From the NCBI GenBank assembly GCA_004193205.1, contig RZUM01000001.1, positions 874,424-938,423 of the forward strand: 64,000 nt of DNA. The letters are read 5' to 3'. Source of the DNA: Gordonia sediminis. GTDB lineage: Bacteria; Actinomycetota; Actinomycetes; Mycobacteriales; Mycobacteriaceae. A program made the translations under genes and the position numbers. Positions 54,055 to 63,314 of the stretch are shown piece after piece. The notes below the pieces were generated by a model. That model had not been told where the DNA came from and did not search any database. It worked only from the letters and a program-made list of their open reading frames with translations. How positions within the stretch are numbered: the stretch's first letter is position 1; each line of letters begins with the position of its first letter.

Positions 54055-56181
54055 ATGACCACTGTGATCGAGCGCCCGGGCGCATTCACCCCCGGCGAAC
54101 CGCCACCCCCGTCCCAGACCGGAGGCCGGCACGTCGCCGACAGACCGAGACGAGGGCGCGCGGTCAGATGGAGCCCGTTCGCGCTGACCGGTCTGCTGAT
54201 CAGCACCGCCGTGCTCTATCTGTGGAATCTGTCGGCAAGCGGTTACGCCAACACCTTCTACGCGGCGGCGGCCCAGGCGGGCTCGCAGAGCTGGAAGGCG
54301 TGGTTCTTCGGTGCGCTCGACTCGTCGAACTTCATCACCGTCGACAAACCGCCGGCGTCGCTGTGGGTGACCGGCCTGTCGGTCCGCATCTTCGGGATGA
54401 ACAGCTGGGCGGTCCTCGTCCCACAGGCGCTCATGGGGGTGGCCGCCGTCGCACTTCTCTACTTCGCGATGCGCCGGACCTTCACCGATCCGCGGTACGG
54501 CACGGCTGCCGGGCTCATCGCCGGCGCGGTGCTCGCCTTCACTCCGGCCGCCGCCCTGATGTTCCGGTTCAACAACCCGGACGCGCTGCTGGTGCTGCTG
54601 ATGGTCGCCGCCGGCTACGCCTTGACCCGGGCCATCGCCACCAATTCCGGCCGATGGCTCGCGCTGGTCGGCGTGGCACTTGGCTTCGCCTTCCTCACCA
54701 AGATGCTGCAGGGTCTGCTGGTGTTGCCGGCCTTCGGCCTGGCCTACCTGGTGTTCGCGAACAACGGATGGCTCAAGCGCATCGGGCAGCTAATCGCCGC
54801 GACCGTCGCCCTGATCGTCTCGGCCGGCTGGTTCGTGCTCGTCACGATCGTCGTGCCCGCGTCGTCGCGGCCCTACATCGGCGGGTCGACCGACAACTCC
54901 TTCATGGATCTCGTGCTCGGCTACAACGGTGTCGGCCGCATCAGCGGGGGTAACGGCCCCGGTGGTGGCGGTCCCGGCGGGGGCGGGCAGACGGGCGGTT
55001 CCTTCGGCGGTGCGACCGGACTCAACCGGCTGTTCGGCTCGGAGATGGGCAACGAGATCTCCTGGCTGCTCCCGGTGGCGTTGCTCGCGCTCGTGTTCGC
55101 GGTCTATCTCGGCCTGCGTAGCTTCCCGATCTTCCATGTCACCAACGGCCTGACCCGCGTCGAGGGGGGCGCCGTGATGGCCTGGGGCGGTTGGCTGGTG
55201 GTGACCGCGCTGATCTTCAGCTTCATGAGCGGCACGATCCACCCCTACTACACCGTCGCGCTGGCACCGGCGATCGGTGCGCTGATCGGTCTGGGCGGTG
55301 TGTTCGCATGGCGGCGTCGTGGCCACTGGGACGGGCGTCTCGCGATGGCCGGGATGATCGGTCTGGCCGGCTGGTGGTCGATCGTTCTGCTCGACCGCAA
55401 CGACTGGGGTCCTCAATGGTGCCGGTGGCTGATCGGCGCTGTGGCCGCCGTGAGCGTGATCGTGGTGCTCGTCGCCGGCGCGCTGGGATGGCGCAAGGCG
55501 GTCGCCGGTGCGGTTATCGCCGGTGCACTCGCCGGATTCGGTGGCTCCGCAGCGTTCTCCATCGCGACTGCGGCAACCGCGCACAGCGGTTCGATTCCGA
55601 CCGCGGTCAACACCTCCATCGAGGGCGGCGGCATGGGTGGACCCGGTGGCGGCATGGGTGGACCCGGTGGCGGGACACCGCCGACCGGTGCCCCGGGGCA
55701 GGCCGGCACGGACGGTCAGGCCGCGGCGGACGGTCAGGGTGCAACGGACGGGCAGGGTGCAACGGACGGACAGGGTGCAACGGACGGACAGGGCGCGGCG
55801 GACGGACAGGGCGCTGCGACCACCGACGGCGCGCGTGCCGGTGGACCCGGCGGAATGGGCGGCGACATCTCGTCGAACACCGAATTGGTGGAGCTCCTCC
55901 AGAACACGACCACCACCTGGGCGGCCGCCACCAACGGATCGCAGTCCGCGGCGGGCATCGAGATCGCCACGGGTACCGCGGTGATGGCGATCGGCGGCTG
56001 GAGCGGTGACCCCGCACCGACCCTCGAACAGTTCATCAGCTACGTGCAGGACGGCAAGATCGCCTACTACATCGGTGGCGGACAGGGTGGACCCGGCGGC
56101 AACTCCGAGATCGCCGCCTGGGTCGCAGAGAACTACTCCGCGACCACCGTCGGCGGGACCACGGTCTACAAGCTGATCTGA
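54055..56181 (+). CDS. PMT-family (GT39/ArnT-like) membrane glycosyltransferase
   Basis: A 708-residue polytopic protein with a glycosyltransferase-39-like layout. The first periplasmic loop has NTFYAAAAQAGSQSWKAWFF and FITVDKPPASLW, typical of the acceptor-site region (with the DKPP motif) of actinobacterial members. About 11 helices follow. A Gly-rich loop (GGNGPGGGGPGGGGQTGG) interrupts near residue 305. The C-terminal exported domain (from ~515) contains a repetitive Gly/Thr/Asp/Gln linker and ends in a small folded part (ELVELLQNTTTTWAAATNG). Such enzymes transfer a sugar from a polyprenyl phosphate to proteins or wall polymers. AGGAG precedes the ATG. Confidence 0.85.
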   Translation: MTTVIERPGAFTPGEPPPPSQTGGRHVADRPRRGRAVRWSPFALTGLLISTAVLYLWNLSASGYANTFYAAAAQAGSQSWKAWFFGALDSSNFITVDKPPASLWVTGLSVRIFGMNSWAVLVPQALMGVAAVALLYFAMRRTFTDPRYGTAAGLIAGAVLAFTPAAALMFRFNNPDALLVLLMVAAGYALTRAIATNSGRWLALVGVALGFAFLTKMLQGLLVLPAFGLAYLVFANNGWLKRIGQLIAATVALIVSAGWFVLVTIVVPASSRPYIGGSTDNSFMDLVLGYNGVGRISGGNGPGGGGPGGGGQTGGSFGGATGLNRLFGSEMGNEISWLLPVALLALVFAVYLGLRSFPIFHVTNGLTRVEGGAVMAWGGWLVVTALIFSFMSGTIHPYYTVALAPAIGALIGLGGVFAWRRRGHWDGRLAMAGMIGLAGWWSIVLLDRNDWGPQWCRWLIGAVAAVSVIVVLVAGALGWRKAVAGAVIAGALAGFGGSAAFSIATAATAHSGSIPTAVNTSIEGGGMGGPGGGMGGPGGGTPPTGAPGQAGTDGQAAADGQGATDGQGATDGQGATDGQGAADGQGAATTDGARAGGPGGMGGDISSNTELVELLQNTTTTWAAATNGSQSAAGIEIATGTAVMAIGGWSGDPAPTLEQFISYVQDGKIAYYIGGGQGGPGGNSEIAAWVAENYSATTVGGTTVYKLI
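55711..55818 (+). repeat. Six-copy 18-bp tandem repeat within the glycosyltransferase gene
   Basis: Six adjacent 18-bp units (for example GACGGACAGGGTGCAACG) encode repeated DGQGAT/DGQGAA hexapeptides in the linker before the exported C-terminal domain. The unit keeps the frame, so copy number can vary without breaking the gene. Confidence 0.85.
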
Positions 56182-56182
56182 T

Positions 56183-56256
56183 CCCGCTCACCAAATCGAG
56201 TCCCGCTCACCCGATCCGATGTGATTGAGTGAGCGGGACTCGACTGTGTGAGCGGG
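56183..56256. terminator. Nested inverted repeats, probable transcription terminator
   Basis: TCGAGTCCCGCTCAC (56196-56210) pairs exactly with GTGAGCGGGACTCGA (56229-56243) around an 18-nt loop. An outer CCCGCTCAC (56183-56191) pairs with GTGAGCGGG (56248-56256). The same 9-bp word therefore appears four times, two in each direction. It starts right after the glycosyltransferase stop and ends 18 bp before the next ATG. Confidence 0.6.
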
Positions 56257-56274
56257 AACCGATTGGAGGCACCG

Positions 56275-57111
56275 ATGACGGAGCGGCTGACCGAGTTCGC
56301 CAACGGCGACCTGGTGTTCGACATCCTCGACGACGGGCCGATCGACGGTCCGCCGGTGGTCCTTCTGCACGGCTTCCCGCAGCGCGCCACGGCCTGGGAA
56401 CTGGTCGCGCCGTTGTTGCACGACAAGGGATTTCGCACGATCGCCCCCGACCAGCGCGGCTATTCGCCGCGGGCCCGGCCGCCCCGGCGCCGCGACTATC
56501 GGCTCGGTGAGCTCGCCGGCGACGTCATCGCCCTGGTCGATGCGCTCGGCGTCGATCGCGTCGATCTGGTCGGTCACGATTGGGGCGGGTCCGCCGCCTG
56601 GGCCGCGGCGGCACGTCATCCCGATCGGGTTCGCACCCTCACCGCGATCTCGACGCCGCACCCGGCGGCGTTCGTGCAGGCGATGCCGCGTGGGCAGTTG
56701 CTCCGCTCGTGGTACATGGCGTTCTTCGCACTGCCGGCGGTCCCGGAGTTCTTGTTGGCGAGGAGTTTTCGCCCGGGGAGCACGGCGCTGGGCCGTATGG
56801 GTCTTCCGGAGCGGTTCTCCTCCCGGCTCCACGACGACATCGTCGCATCCGGCGCACTGCCCGGAGCGCTGAATTGGTATCGGGGCATGCCGTTTTCGCT
56901 CCGGGGTGAACGCGTCCCACCTGTCGCGGTCCCCACCACATTCGTGTGGAGCGACCACGACGCGTACCTCGGGTGGCCCGCGGCCCGACTGACCGCAGGT
57001 TGGGTCAGAGCCCCCTACGAGTTCCGCGTCATCCGCGGTGCCGACCACTGGTTGCCGGAGAAGAACCCCTCAGACGTCGCCGCCGCGATCATCGACCGGA
57101 TCGGCGCCTGA
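56275..57111 (+). CDS. Alpha/beta hydrolase, epoxide-hydrolase / haloalkane-dehalogenase-like
   Basis: A 278-residue alpha/beta hydrolase with HGFP (32-35) as oxyanion motif and VGHDWGG with D102 as nucleophile, the pattern of epoxide hydrolases and dehalogenases. The histidine is in RGADHWLPEKNP, a motif typical of epoxide hydrolases. TGGAGG lies 5 nt before ATG 56275. It may act on epoxides of lipids or xenobiotics; no neighbour supports a specific substrate. It ends 9 nt from the convergent Lys-rich gene. Confidence 0.87.
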   Translation: MTERLTEFANGDLVFDILDDGPIDGPPVVLLHGFPQRATAWELVAPLLHDKGFRTIAPDQRGYSPRARPPRRRDYRLGELAGDVIALVDALGVDRVDLVGHDWGGSAAWAAAARHPDRVRTLTAISTPHPAAFVQAMPRGQLLRSWYMAFFALPAVPEFLLARSFRPGSTALGRMGLPERFSSRLHDDIVASGALPGALNWYRGMPFSLRGERVPPVAVPTTFVWSDHDAYLGWPAARLTAGWVRAPYEFRVIRGADHWLPEKNPSDVAAAIIDRIGA

Positions 57112-57120
57112 CCCGGGTCG

Positions 57121-57759
57121 TCAGCGTCGGCGACGCAGGATCGCGATCAGGATCACCAGGAGCCCGAGCGCGGCGGCCACCGCGATCGGCACGGTCGGAT
57201 TGGTGCGCTCCGCCTCGGTCGGCAAGCCGCTACGGAGCTGATTGAACGTCGCCTGCTGCGCATCGGCCTCGGCGACGACGTCGACGACCGCCGGTGAGGG
57301 TCGCTGCGACGGGGCACTCGGCGCGGTGGACGCCCGACCCGCCGGGCCGGTGGACGTCTTCTTCACCGTGGGCTTGGAGGTCGGCGGTTTGGATGCGGCC
57401 GGGGCGGTGGGTGTGGTCGGGGCGGTGGGCGTGGGGCCGGTGTCATCCGTCGGTTGGTCCGCGGTGGGCGCGACCTTCTTCGCAGGAGACTTCTTGGCCG
57501 GGGTCTTCTTGGCGGCAGCCTTCTTCGGTGCAGCCTTCTTCGCTCCAGCCTTTTTCGCTGGTGCCTTCCTTGCCGGCGCTTTCTTGGCCGGGGTCTTCTT
57601 GGCTGGCGCCTTTTTCGCCGCGGCCTTCTTCGCGGGTGCCGGCTCGGTGGGTGTCACCTCGGCAGGCGTGGCGTCAGTCGGCGTGGTGTCGGCGGGCGTG
57701 GTGTCGGGGCCGTCCGCCGCGGAGGGGTCCGGAGTGTCGCCTGGTCCGGGTTCGGTCAT
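57121..57759 (-). CDS. Lys/Ala/Pro-rich protein with C-terminal membrane anchor
   Basis: A 212-residue low-complexity protein. Residues 1-42 are acidic, Pro/Thr-rich (TPADTTPTDATPAEVTPTEP). Residues 43-97 are a histone-H1-like array of ~11 PAKK/AAKK units. A Pro/Thr-rich linker then leads to VAEADAQQATFNQLRSGLPT and one transmembrane helix (~186-206) ending in RRRR. The Lys array resembles the tails of mycobacterial HupB and HBHA, which bind DNA or glycans. If the tail anchor is in the plasma membrane, the array may face the cytoplasm or the wall; the sequence does not decide. The function is unknown. Confidence 0.7.
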   Translation of the reverse strand: MTEPGPGDTPDPSAADGPDTTPADTTPTDATPAEVTPTEPAPAKKAAAKKAPAKKTPAKKAPARKAPAKKAGAKKAAPKKAAAKKTPAKKSPAKKVAPTADQPTDDTGPTPTAPTTPTAPAASKPPTSKPTVKKTSTGPAGRASTAPSAPSQRPSPAVVDVVAEADAQQATFNQLRSGLPTEAERTNPTVPIAVAAALGLLVILIAILRRRR

Positions 57760-57862
57760 GTGCTCACGCCCCCTTGCGTGGTCGATCGGTGCTGCCTGCC
57801 GTATCGAGCCATCCTAGGATGCGCGCCTCCGGAGCCGTGAGGCGGCCGAGACCAAGCCTCGA

Positions 57863-58555
57863 TCAGGCCTGCACGCCGAGGCGGGCCAGGACGTCCGCGT
57901 CGATGGCCGCGAGTTCGGCGTCGATGGACCCATGCGCGGTACGGCGTTGGCCCGCGGGCATGACCTCGGCGGCGTCGACGGCCACCGCGAGATTGTCGAG
58001 TCGGCTCGTCATCGCCTCGACGAACTTCGCGGAATCCGACGACGAGTCCTGGTTGGCGACCTTCCGCAACGCCGATCGTGAGGCGCTGATCCGCGCGGAC
58101 AGGGCTGCGCCGTGACCGGAGTACTGGCGCAGGGCGTCGGGTGAGACCCCGGCGCGCGAGGCCTGCATTGCAGTGACCTGTCCGCGCGCCGCGACCGCGG
58201 TCCGGTAGGCCAGCGGGATGACGATCGGGGACAGCAGTCGGGCGACCGTGAGGTATCGGCGCACGCTCACCGGGCTGAACGCCTTGGCGTCGGCGTCTGC
58301 CTTGGCCTTCGCCGCGATGGCCTTTGCCTCGGCCCGAGAGACCTTCTCCTGGGCCTTGGCGGTGGCCTTGAGCGTCTTGCGCTGTTCCTTGTATTCGGTC
58401 TTGCGGAGCTTGCGTTCGTCGCGACGGCGGCTCTTGTGCGACTTCTTCCTCGACTTCGCGTCGAGTTTGGCCTCCAGCTTCGCCCTGGCCTTCGCGGCTT
58501 TCATCTCCGCCTTGCGCTGGGCACGGGTCGTCTTGTCGGACGAGAACAATCCCAT
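57863..58555 (-). CDS. DUF6474-like protein
   Basis: A 230-residue protein starting MGLFSSDKTTRAQRKAEMKA. The first ~95 residues are highly charged, coiled-coil-like (KLEAKLDAKSRKKSHKSRRR, EKVSRAEAKAIAAKAKADAD). A more hydrophobic region around 105-130 (RYLTVARLLSPIVIPLAYRT) could touch or cross the membrane, and the helical C-terminus ends in DADVLARLGVQA. The N-terminus and layout resemble the DUF6474 family of mycolic-acid bacteria; the function is unknown. ATG 58555 is preceded by GGAGGTAGG. An in-frame ATG six codons upstream is possible. Confidence 0.65.
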   Translation of the reverse strand: MGLFSSDKTTRAQRKAEMKAAKARAKLEAKLDAKSRKKSHKSRRRDERKLRKTEYKEQRKTLKATAKAQEKVSRAEAKAIAAKAKADADAKAFSPVSVRRYLTVARLLSPIVIPLAYRTAVAARGQVTAMQASRAGVSPDALRQYSGHGAALSARISASRSALRKVANQDSSSDSAKFVEAMTSRLDNLAVAVDAAEVMPAGQRRTAHGSIDAELAAIDADVLARLGVQA

Positions 58556-58737
58556 CTGAGGACCTACCTCCATACTGTGGTGCCATCGAACTCGAGCGGC
58601 GCAGAGTGCCGAAACGCCGAGCGCCGTGCATGCGTTGGTACAAGCATTACATAGGCTCGAAGGCGTTGACCGCGCGCGCGGTCGGCTCAGCGTCGGCGAG
58701 GTGTCGATGTGAGGTGAACTCCAGAAAGGACGGGGTT

Positions 58738-60396
58738 GTGGCGGCAGTGGTGTTGCACCCGCGCGACCTCGCCGGTTGCGAACACCGCCTCGCCCTCGAC
58801 CACAGTCATCCCGGTCTGATGCGGTCTCGTTCCGACACGCCGGAGGCGCAACGCCGCAAAGAGGCCGCCGAACACCATCGCGCCGCCGTCCGTGAGATGG
58901 TGCGTGGCCTGCACAGCGACCAGCCACCGGGCACCGTCGTCATCGTCGACGCGCGGGCCGATCACGCGACGCGCGTCGCACAGACGCTCGCCGCCTGCGC
59001 CGACGAGGCCGCCTGGATCTGGAACGCGACGCTGCCCATCGACCGGGATCGGGGTCGACGAGGACATGCGGAGCTGCTCATCCGTGACGGCGCCGGGTAT
59101 CTGCCGGTCATCGTCGTGAATCATCGGGTCAGCTACCCGGCCAAACCCCATCGCGACGACACTGTCCCCAATGGCGGCTCGGCCCTCACCAGCCCGGTCT
59201 GGGCTTGGGCGCCGGCACCCGATCCGTCGCGCAACGGCCGAAACCACCGGCGCGATCAGCTCCGTCTGGCCCAGCTGACGACGATGCTGCTCGACCTCGA
59301 CCTCGCCACATCGACCGATCCGGCGCAGCTGCGTGCCGGAGCGATCGGGCTCGACGCCGACTGCATCGTCGTCTACGAAATGGAGACGCTCCTCGAGGAC
59401 TATGCGGAGGTCTTCACGCGCCGAGAGGCCATCGCCGGGCAGCACGTCGCGACCACACCCCGGCGGATCGGAGAGTGCCGCAGCTGCCCGTGGTGGACGC
59501 GCTGCGGACCGGAACTCGAGGCACGGCGCGACGTCAGCCTGGTCGTCGGAGCCCACCAGAGCGCGGTTCTCGCCGAGGCCGGGATCACCACCATCGACCA
59601 GTTGGCGCACTACCGCGGCGATCCGCCGCCAGAATGGCCGGACAACGCCCGGTTCGAGGACACGGTCGTCAACGCGATCGCCTGGCTCACCGGCACCCCG
59701 CTCGTAAGGCGACTCCCCGAACCCGCCGTCATGCGGGCGGATGTCGAGGTGGACGTGGACATGGAGAGCTACGGCGAACTCGGCGCCTACATGTGGGGCA
59801 CGCTGCTCACCGACCGAACCGACCCGTCACGGCCGGTGCGGTATCGCGCGTTCGTCACCTGGGACCCCCTGCCGACGCGCGACGAGGCGAGATCGTTCGC
59901 GAACTTCTGGGGCTGGCTGGCCGCCGAGCGGGAGGCCGCCCGTGCAGCCGACAAAACCTTTGCAGCGTACTGCTATTCGCAGCAAGCCGAGAACCGGTGG
60001 CTGCTCGGATCGGCCAAACGGTTCGCGGGTGAACCCGGCATCCCGGCGGTGACCGAGGTGGAGGCCTTCATCGCCTCGGACGACTGGGTGGACATCTACG
60101 AGGCCGTCAGCACCAATTTCATCTGCCCGAACGGCAAGGGTCTCAAGAAGATCGCGCCCGTGGCGGGGTTTACCTGGCGCGATGCCGAGGCGAGCGGCGA
60201 GGCGTCGATGGACTGGTACCGCTGCGCGGTCGGCCACGGCGGTGCGGTCACCGATCTCGCGCAGCGGCAGCGGTTACTCGAGTACAACGAGGACGATGTG
60301 CGGGCCACCAAGGTGCTGCGTGAATGGATCGACGGACGGGCCAAAGTCGAAGTGCCGCACGAGGATGAGGTGCTCGGGTTCCGTCACCGCGACTGA
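58738..60396 (+). CDS. TM0106-family RecB-like putative nuclease
   Basis: A 552-residue protein. The N-terminal half is a RecB-like nuclease domain with an early cysteine (LAGCEHRL) and a later cluster CRSCPWWTRC that could hold a 4Fe-4S cluster as in Cas4/AddB-type nucleases. An HhH-like segment (AGITTIDQLAHY) follows. The C-terminal half is an RNase H/DnaQ-like domain starting VDVDMESYGELGAYMW, with YNEDDVRATKVLREW as the third acidic motif. The function is unproven; DNA repair is usually suggested. GTG 58738 is chosen; AAAGGACGGGG lies upstream, and the longer frame from 58606 overlaps the divergent promoter region. Confidence 0.8.
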   Translation: MAAVVLHPRDLAGCEHRLALDHSHPGLMRSRSDTPEAQRRKEAAEHHRAAVREMVRGLHSDQPPGTVVIVDARADHATRVAQTLAACADEAAWIWNATLPIDRDRGRRGHAELLIRDGAGYLPVIVVNHRVSYPAKPHRDDTVPNGGSALTSPVWAWAPAPDPSRNGRNHRRDQLRLAQLTTMLLDLDLATSTDPAQLRAGAIGLDADCIVVYEMETLLEDYAEVFTRREAIAGQHVATTPRRIGECRSCPWWTRCGPELEARRDVSLVVGAHQSAVLAEAGITTIDQLAHYRGDPPPEWPDNARFEDTVVNAIAWLTGTPLVRRLPEPAVMRADVEVDVDMESYGELGAYMWGTLLTDRTDPSRPVRYRAFVTWDPLPTRDEARSFANFWGWLAAEREAARAADKTFAAYCYSQQAENRWLLGSAKRFAGEPGIPAVTEVEAFIASDDWVDIYEAVSTNFICPNGKGLKKIAPVAGFTWRDAEASGEASMDWYRCAVGHGGAVTDLAQRQRLLEYNEDDVRATKVLREWIDGRAKVEVPHEDEVLGFRHRD

Positions 60397-60507
60397 GTCG
60401 CAGGGACAACTCCCGGGTGCCGTCCCCGGATCGCCGTTGCGGGTTGGGGCGATCAGCGCGGCCGACGGCAACCTCTTGCGACTCACGAGCCCGGTTCGGG
60501 CGTGAAG

Positions 60508-61911
<1,404 letters not shown>

Positions 61912-62050
61912 GGGCTCCTACCGGGTTAACTTCTGCGGAAATGCCGTACTGACATTGTTGTTTAGAGTTCATGCTCCGGTAAACTCGGATTTGTCCGATC
62001 GCACGTTCTTTACGATCGAGTGTGAACAACGCCACACTACGCGATCGTTA

Positions 62051-62064
62051 CTGTATTGATACAG
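62051..62064. promoter_or_regulatory. 14-bp palindrome in the divergent promoter region
   Basis: CTGTAT-TG-ATACAG, a perfect dyad in the AT-richer gap between the surface protein and the EspR-like gene. It is a possible operator for the regulator encoded next to it. Confidence 0.45.
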
Positions 62065-62114
62065 GTGAAACGCTTGGAGGTGGACCGTAGGGTAGGTTAC
62101 CCAACGCGTTCAGC

Positions 62115-62133
62115 GTTGCATGGTCGATGCAAC
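62115..62133. promoter_or_regulatory. Second inverted repeat before the EspR-like gene
   Basis: GTTGCAT-GGTCG-ATGCAAC, with 7-bp perfect arms, ending about 50 bp before ATG 62184. With the palindrome at 62051 it suggests autoregulation or control of both divergent genes. Confidence 0.45.
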
Positions 62134-62183
62134 CCGGTCTTTAATGTTTGCAAGTTCAAGTTTTGGTATCGACGGGGAGAAGA

Positions 62184-62759
62184 ATGACTGCACGAGGGAC
62201 GGATGCCGGGGGGGAAACCGGTCGTCGCGCTGAGTCCGCTACTTCGGGTGTCGCGGAGACCGAGACACTCGATCCGGGATTGTTCGCACGTCGCCTGGAG
62301 GAATTGTTCCGTACGATACCCGGGCCCAACGGGCGCGCGTACAGCGCCAAGGCGATTGCGGCTCGCTCCACCGAGCGGGGGTTCCGGCTCGGTGAGTCTT
62401 ATCTGAGCCAGTTGCGGTCGGGTAAGGCGAAATCGCCGTCGTTCCGCACGGTCGAGGGGATCGCGGCCGCGTTCGGCGTCGACGTGCACTACTTTTTGGA
62501 AGATCGGGCCGCGCAACGCACGCGCGACGAGATCGACCTCATGCGCCTGCAGGCCGACACCGACGTCCAGTTGGCCGCCTTCCGGTTGGCCGGTCTGTCG
62601 AGTGACTCGGTCACCGTCGTCAACGAACTCATCAAGGTCCTGCGCGAACAGCAGGGTCTGCCGAAGGATCCGCCGGACATCGCCGCCGCCGGCTTCTCCG
62701 ATCCGGCATCCGACGAGGGGCATCTCCGGGTTGTCGGCGGACAGACCACCAAAGACTGA
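62184..62759 (+). CDS. EspR-like XRE family transcriptional regulator
   Basis: A 191-residue regulator. The HTH region reads AKAIAARSTERGFRLGESYL and SQLRSGKAKSPSFRTVEGIA, closely matching EspR of M. tuberculosis (SAPYLSQLRSGNRTNPS). A C-terminal helical dimerisation region follows (QADTDVQLAAFRLAGLSSDS). EspR is a nucleoid-associated protein that controls envelope and ESX-1 genes. The start at 62184 has GGGGAG 5 nt upstream. It leads a cassette with an ImmA/IrrE protease and a membrane protein, so here it may act as a protease-controlled switch. Confidence 0.82.
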   Translation: MTARGTDAGGETGRRAESATSGVAETETLDPGLFARRLEELFRTIPGPNGRAYSAKAIAARSTERGFRLGESYLSQLRSGKAKSPSFRTVEGIAAAFGVDVHYFLEDRAAQRTRDEIDLMRLQADTDVQLAAFRLAGLSSDSVTVVNELIKVLREQQGLPKDPPDIAAAGFSDPASDEGHLRVVGGQTTKD

Positions 62760-62789
62760 TCGACCGCATCGCTCCGGGACCGGTACCTG

Positions 62790-63299
62790 ATGCGTGATCG
62801 ACGTGCGTTGCGTGCTCTCGTCCGGGAGACCCTGCGGGGTCTCGATCTCGACCTGCCGCTCGACGTCCACCAGCTGTGCGACCGCTACGGCGATCGTCGT
62901 GGACGTCCCATCCGTCTGATCGCGCATCCGTTGCCTGCCGGGATGCCCAATGGGGTCTGGCTCGCCGCCTCCGACGCGGATTACTTCTTCTATCAGGCCA
63001 ACACATCCAAGCTGCACCAGGACCAGATCATCGTCCACGAGTTCGGTCACCTGATCGCAGGTCATCAGATGCTCGGCGCGGTCTCGGCCGCGGCACTGGC
63101 CGGACCGTCGCAAGAGGATTCCGATGCCGCGTTGCGCCGCACCTGCTACTCCGACGACCGCGAGTGGGAGGCCGAGATGCTCGCGTCGATGATCCTGAGT
63201 TGGGCCGGGGAGGCCAGTGCTACCGTCGGTGCCACATCGGACAACGCCGACCTGCGCGGAATACAACGGTTGCTGGGTGGGCACAAGGGCTGGATGTGA
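62790..63299 (+). CDS. ImmA/IrrE family metallo-endopeptidase
   Basis: A 169-residue zinc protease. The active site HEFGHL gives H83, E84 and H87, and a later WEAEMLASMIL supplies the third ligand E. ImmA of Bacillus mobile elements and IrrE/PprI of Deinococcus cut XRE-type repressors to release genes. It follows the EspR-like regulator by 30 nt, so that protein is its obvious candidate substrate. The N-terminal ~35 residues are a helical lead. No membrane segment is seen. Confidence 0.88.
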   Translation: MRDRRALRALVRETLRGLDLDLPLDVHQLCDRYGDRRGRPIRLIAHPLPAGMPNGVWLAASDADYFFYQANTSKLHQDQIIVHEFGHLIAGHQMLGAVSAAALAGPSQEDSDAALRRTCYSDDREWEAEMLASMILSWAGEASATVGATSDNADLRGIQRLLGGHKGWM

Positions 63300-63314
63300 C
63301 GAGGTGATTTCGGC

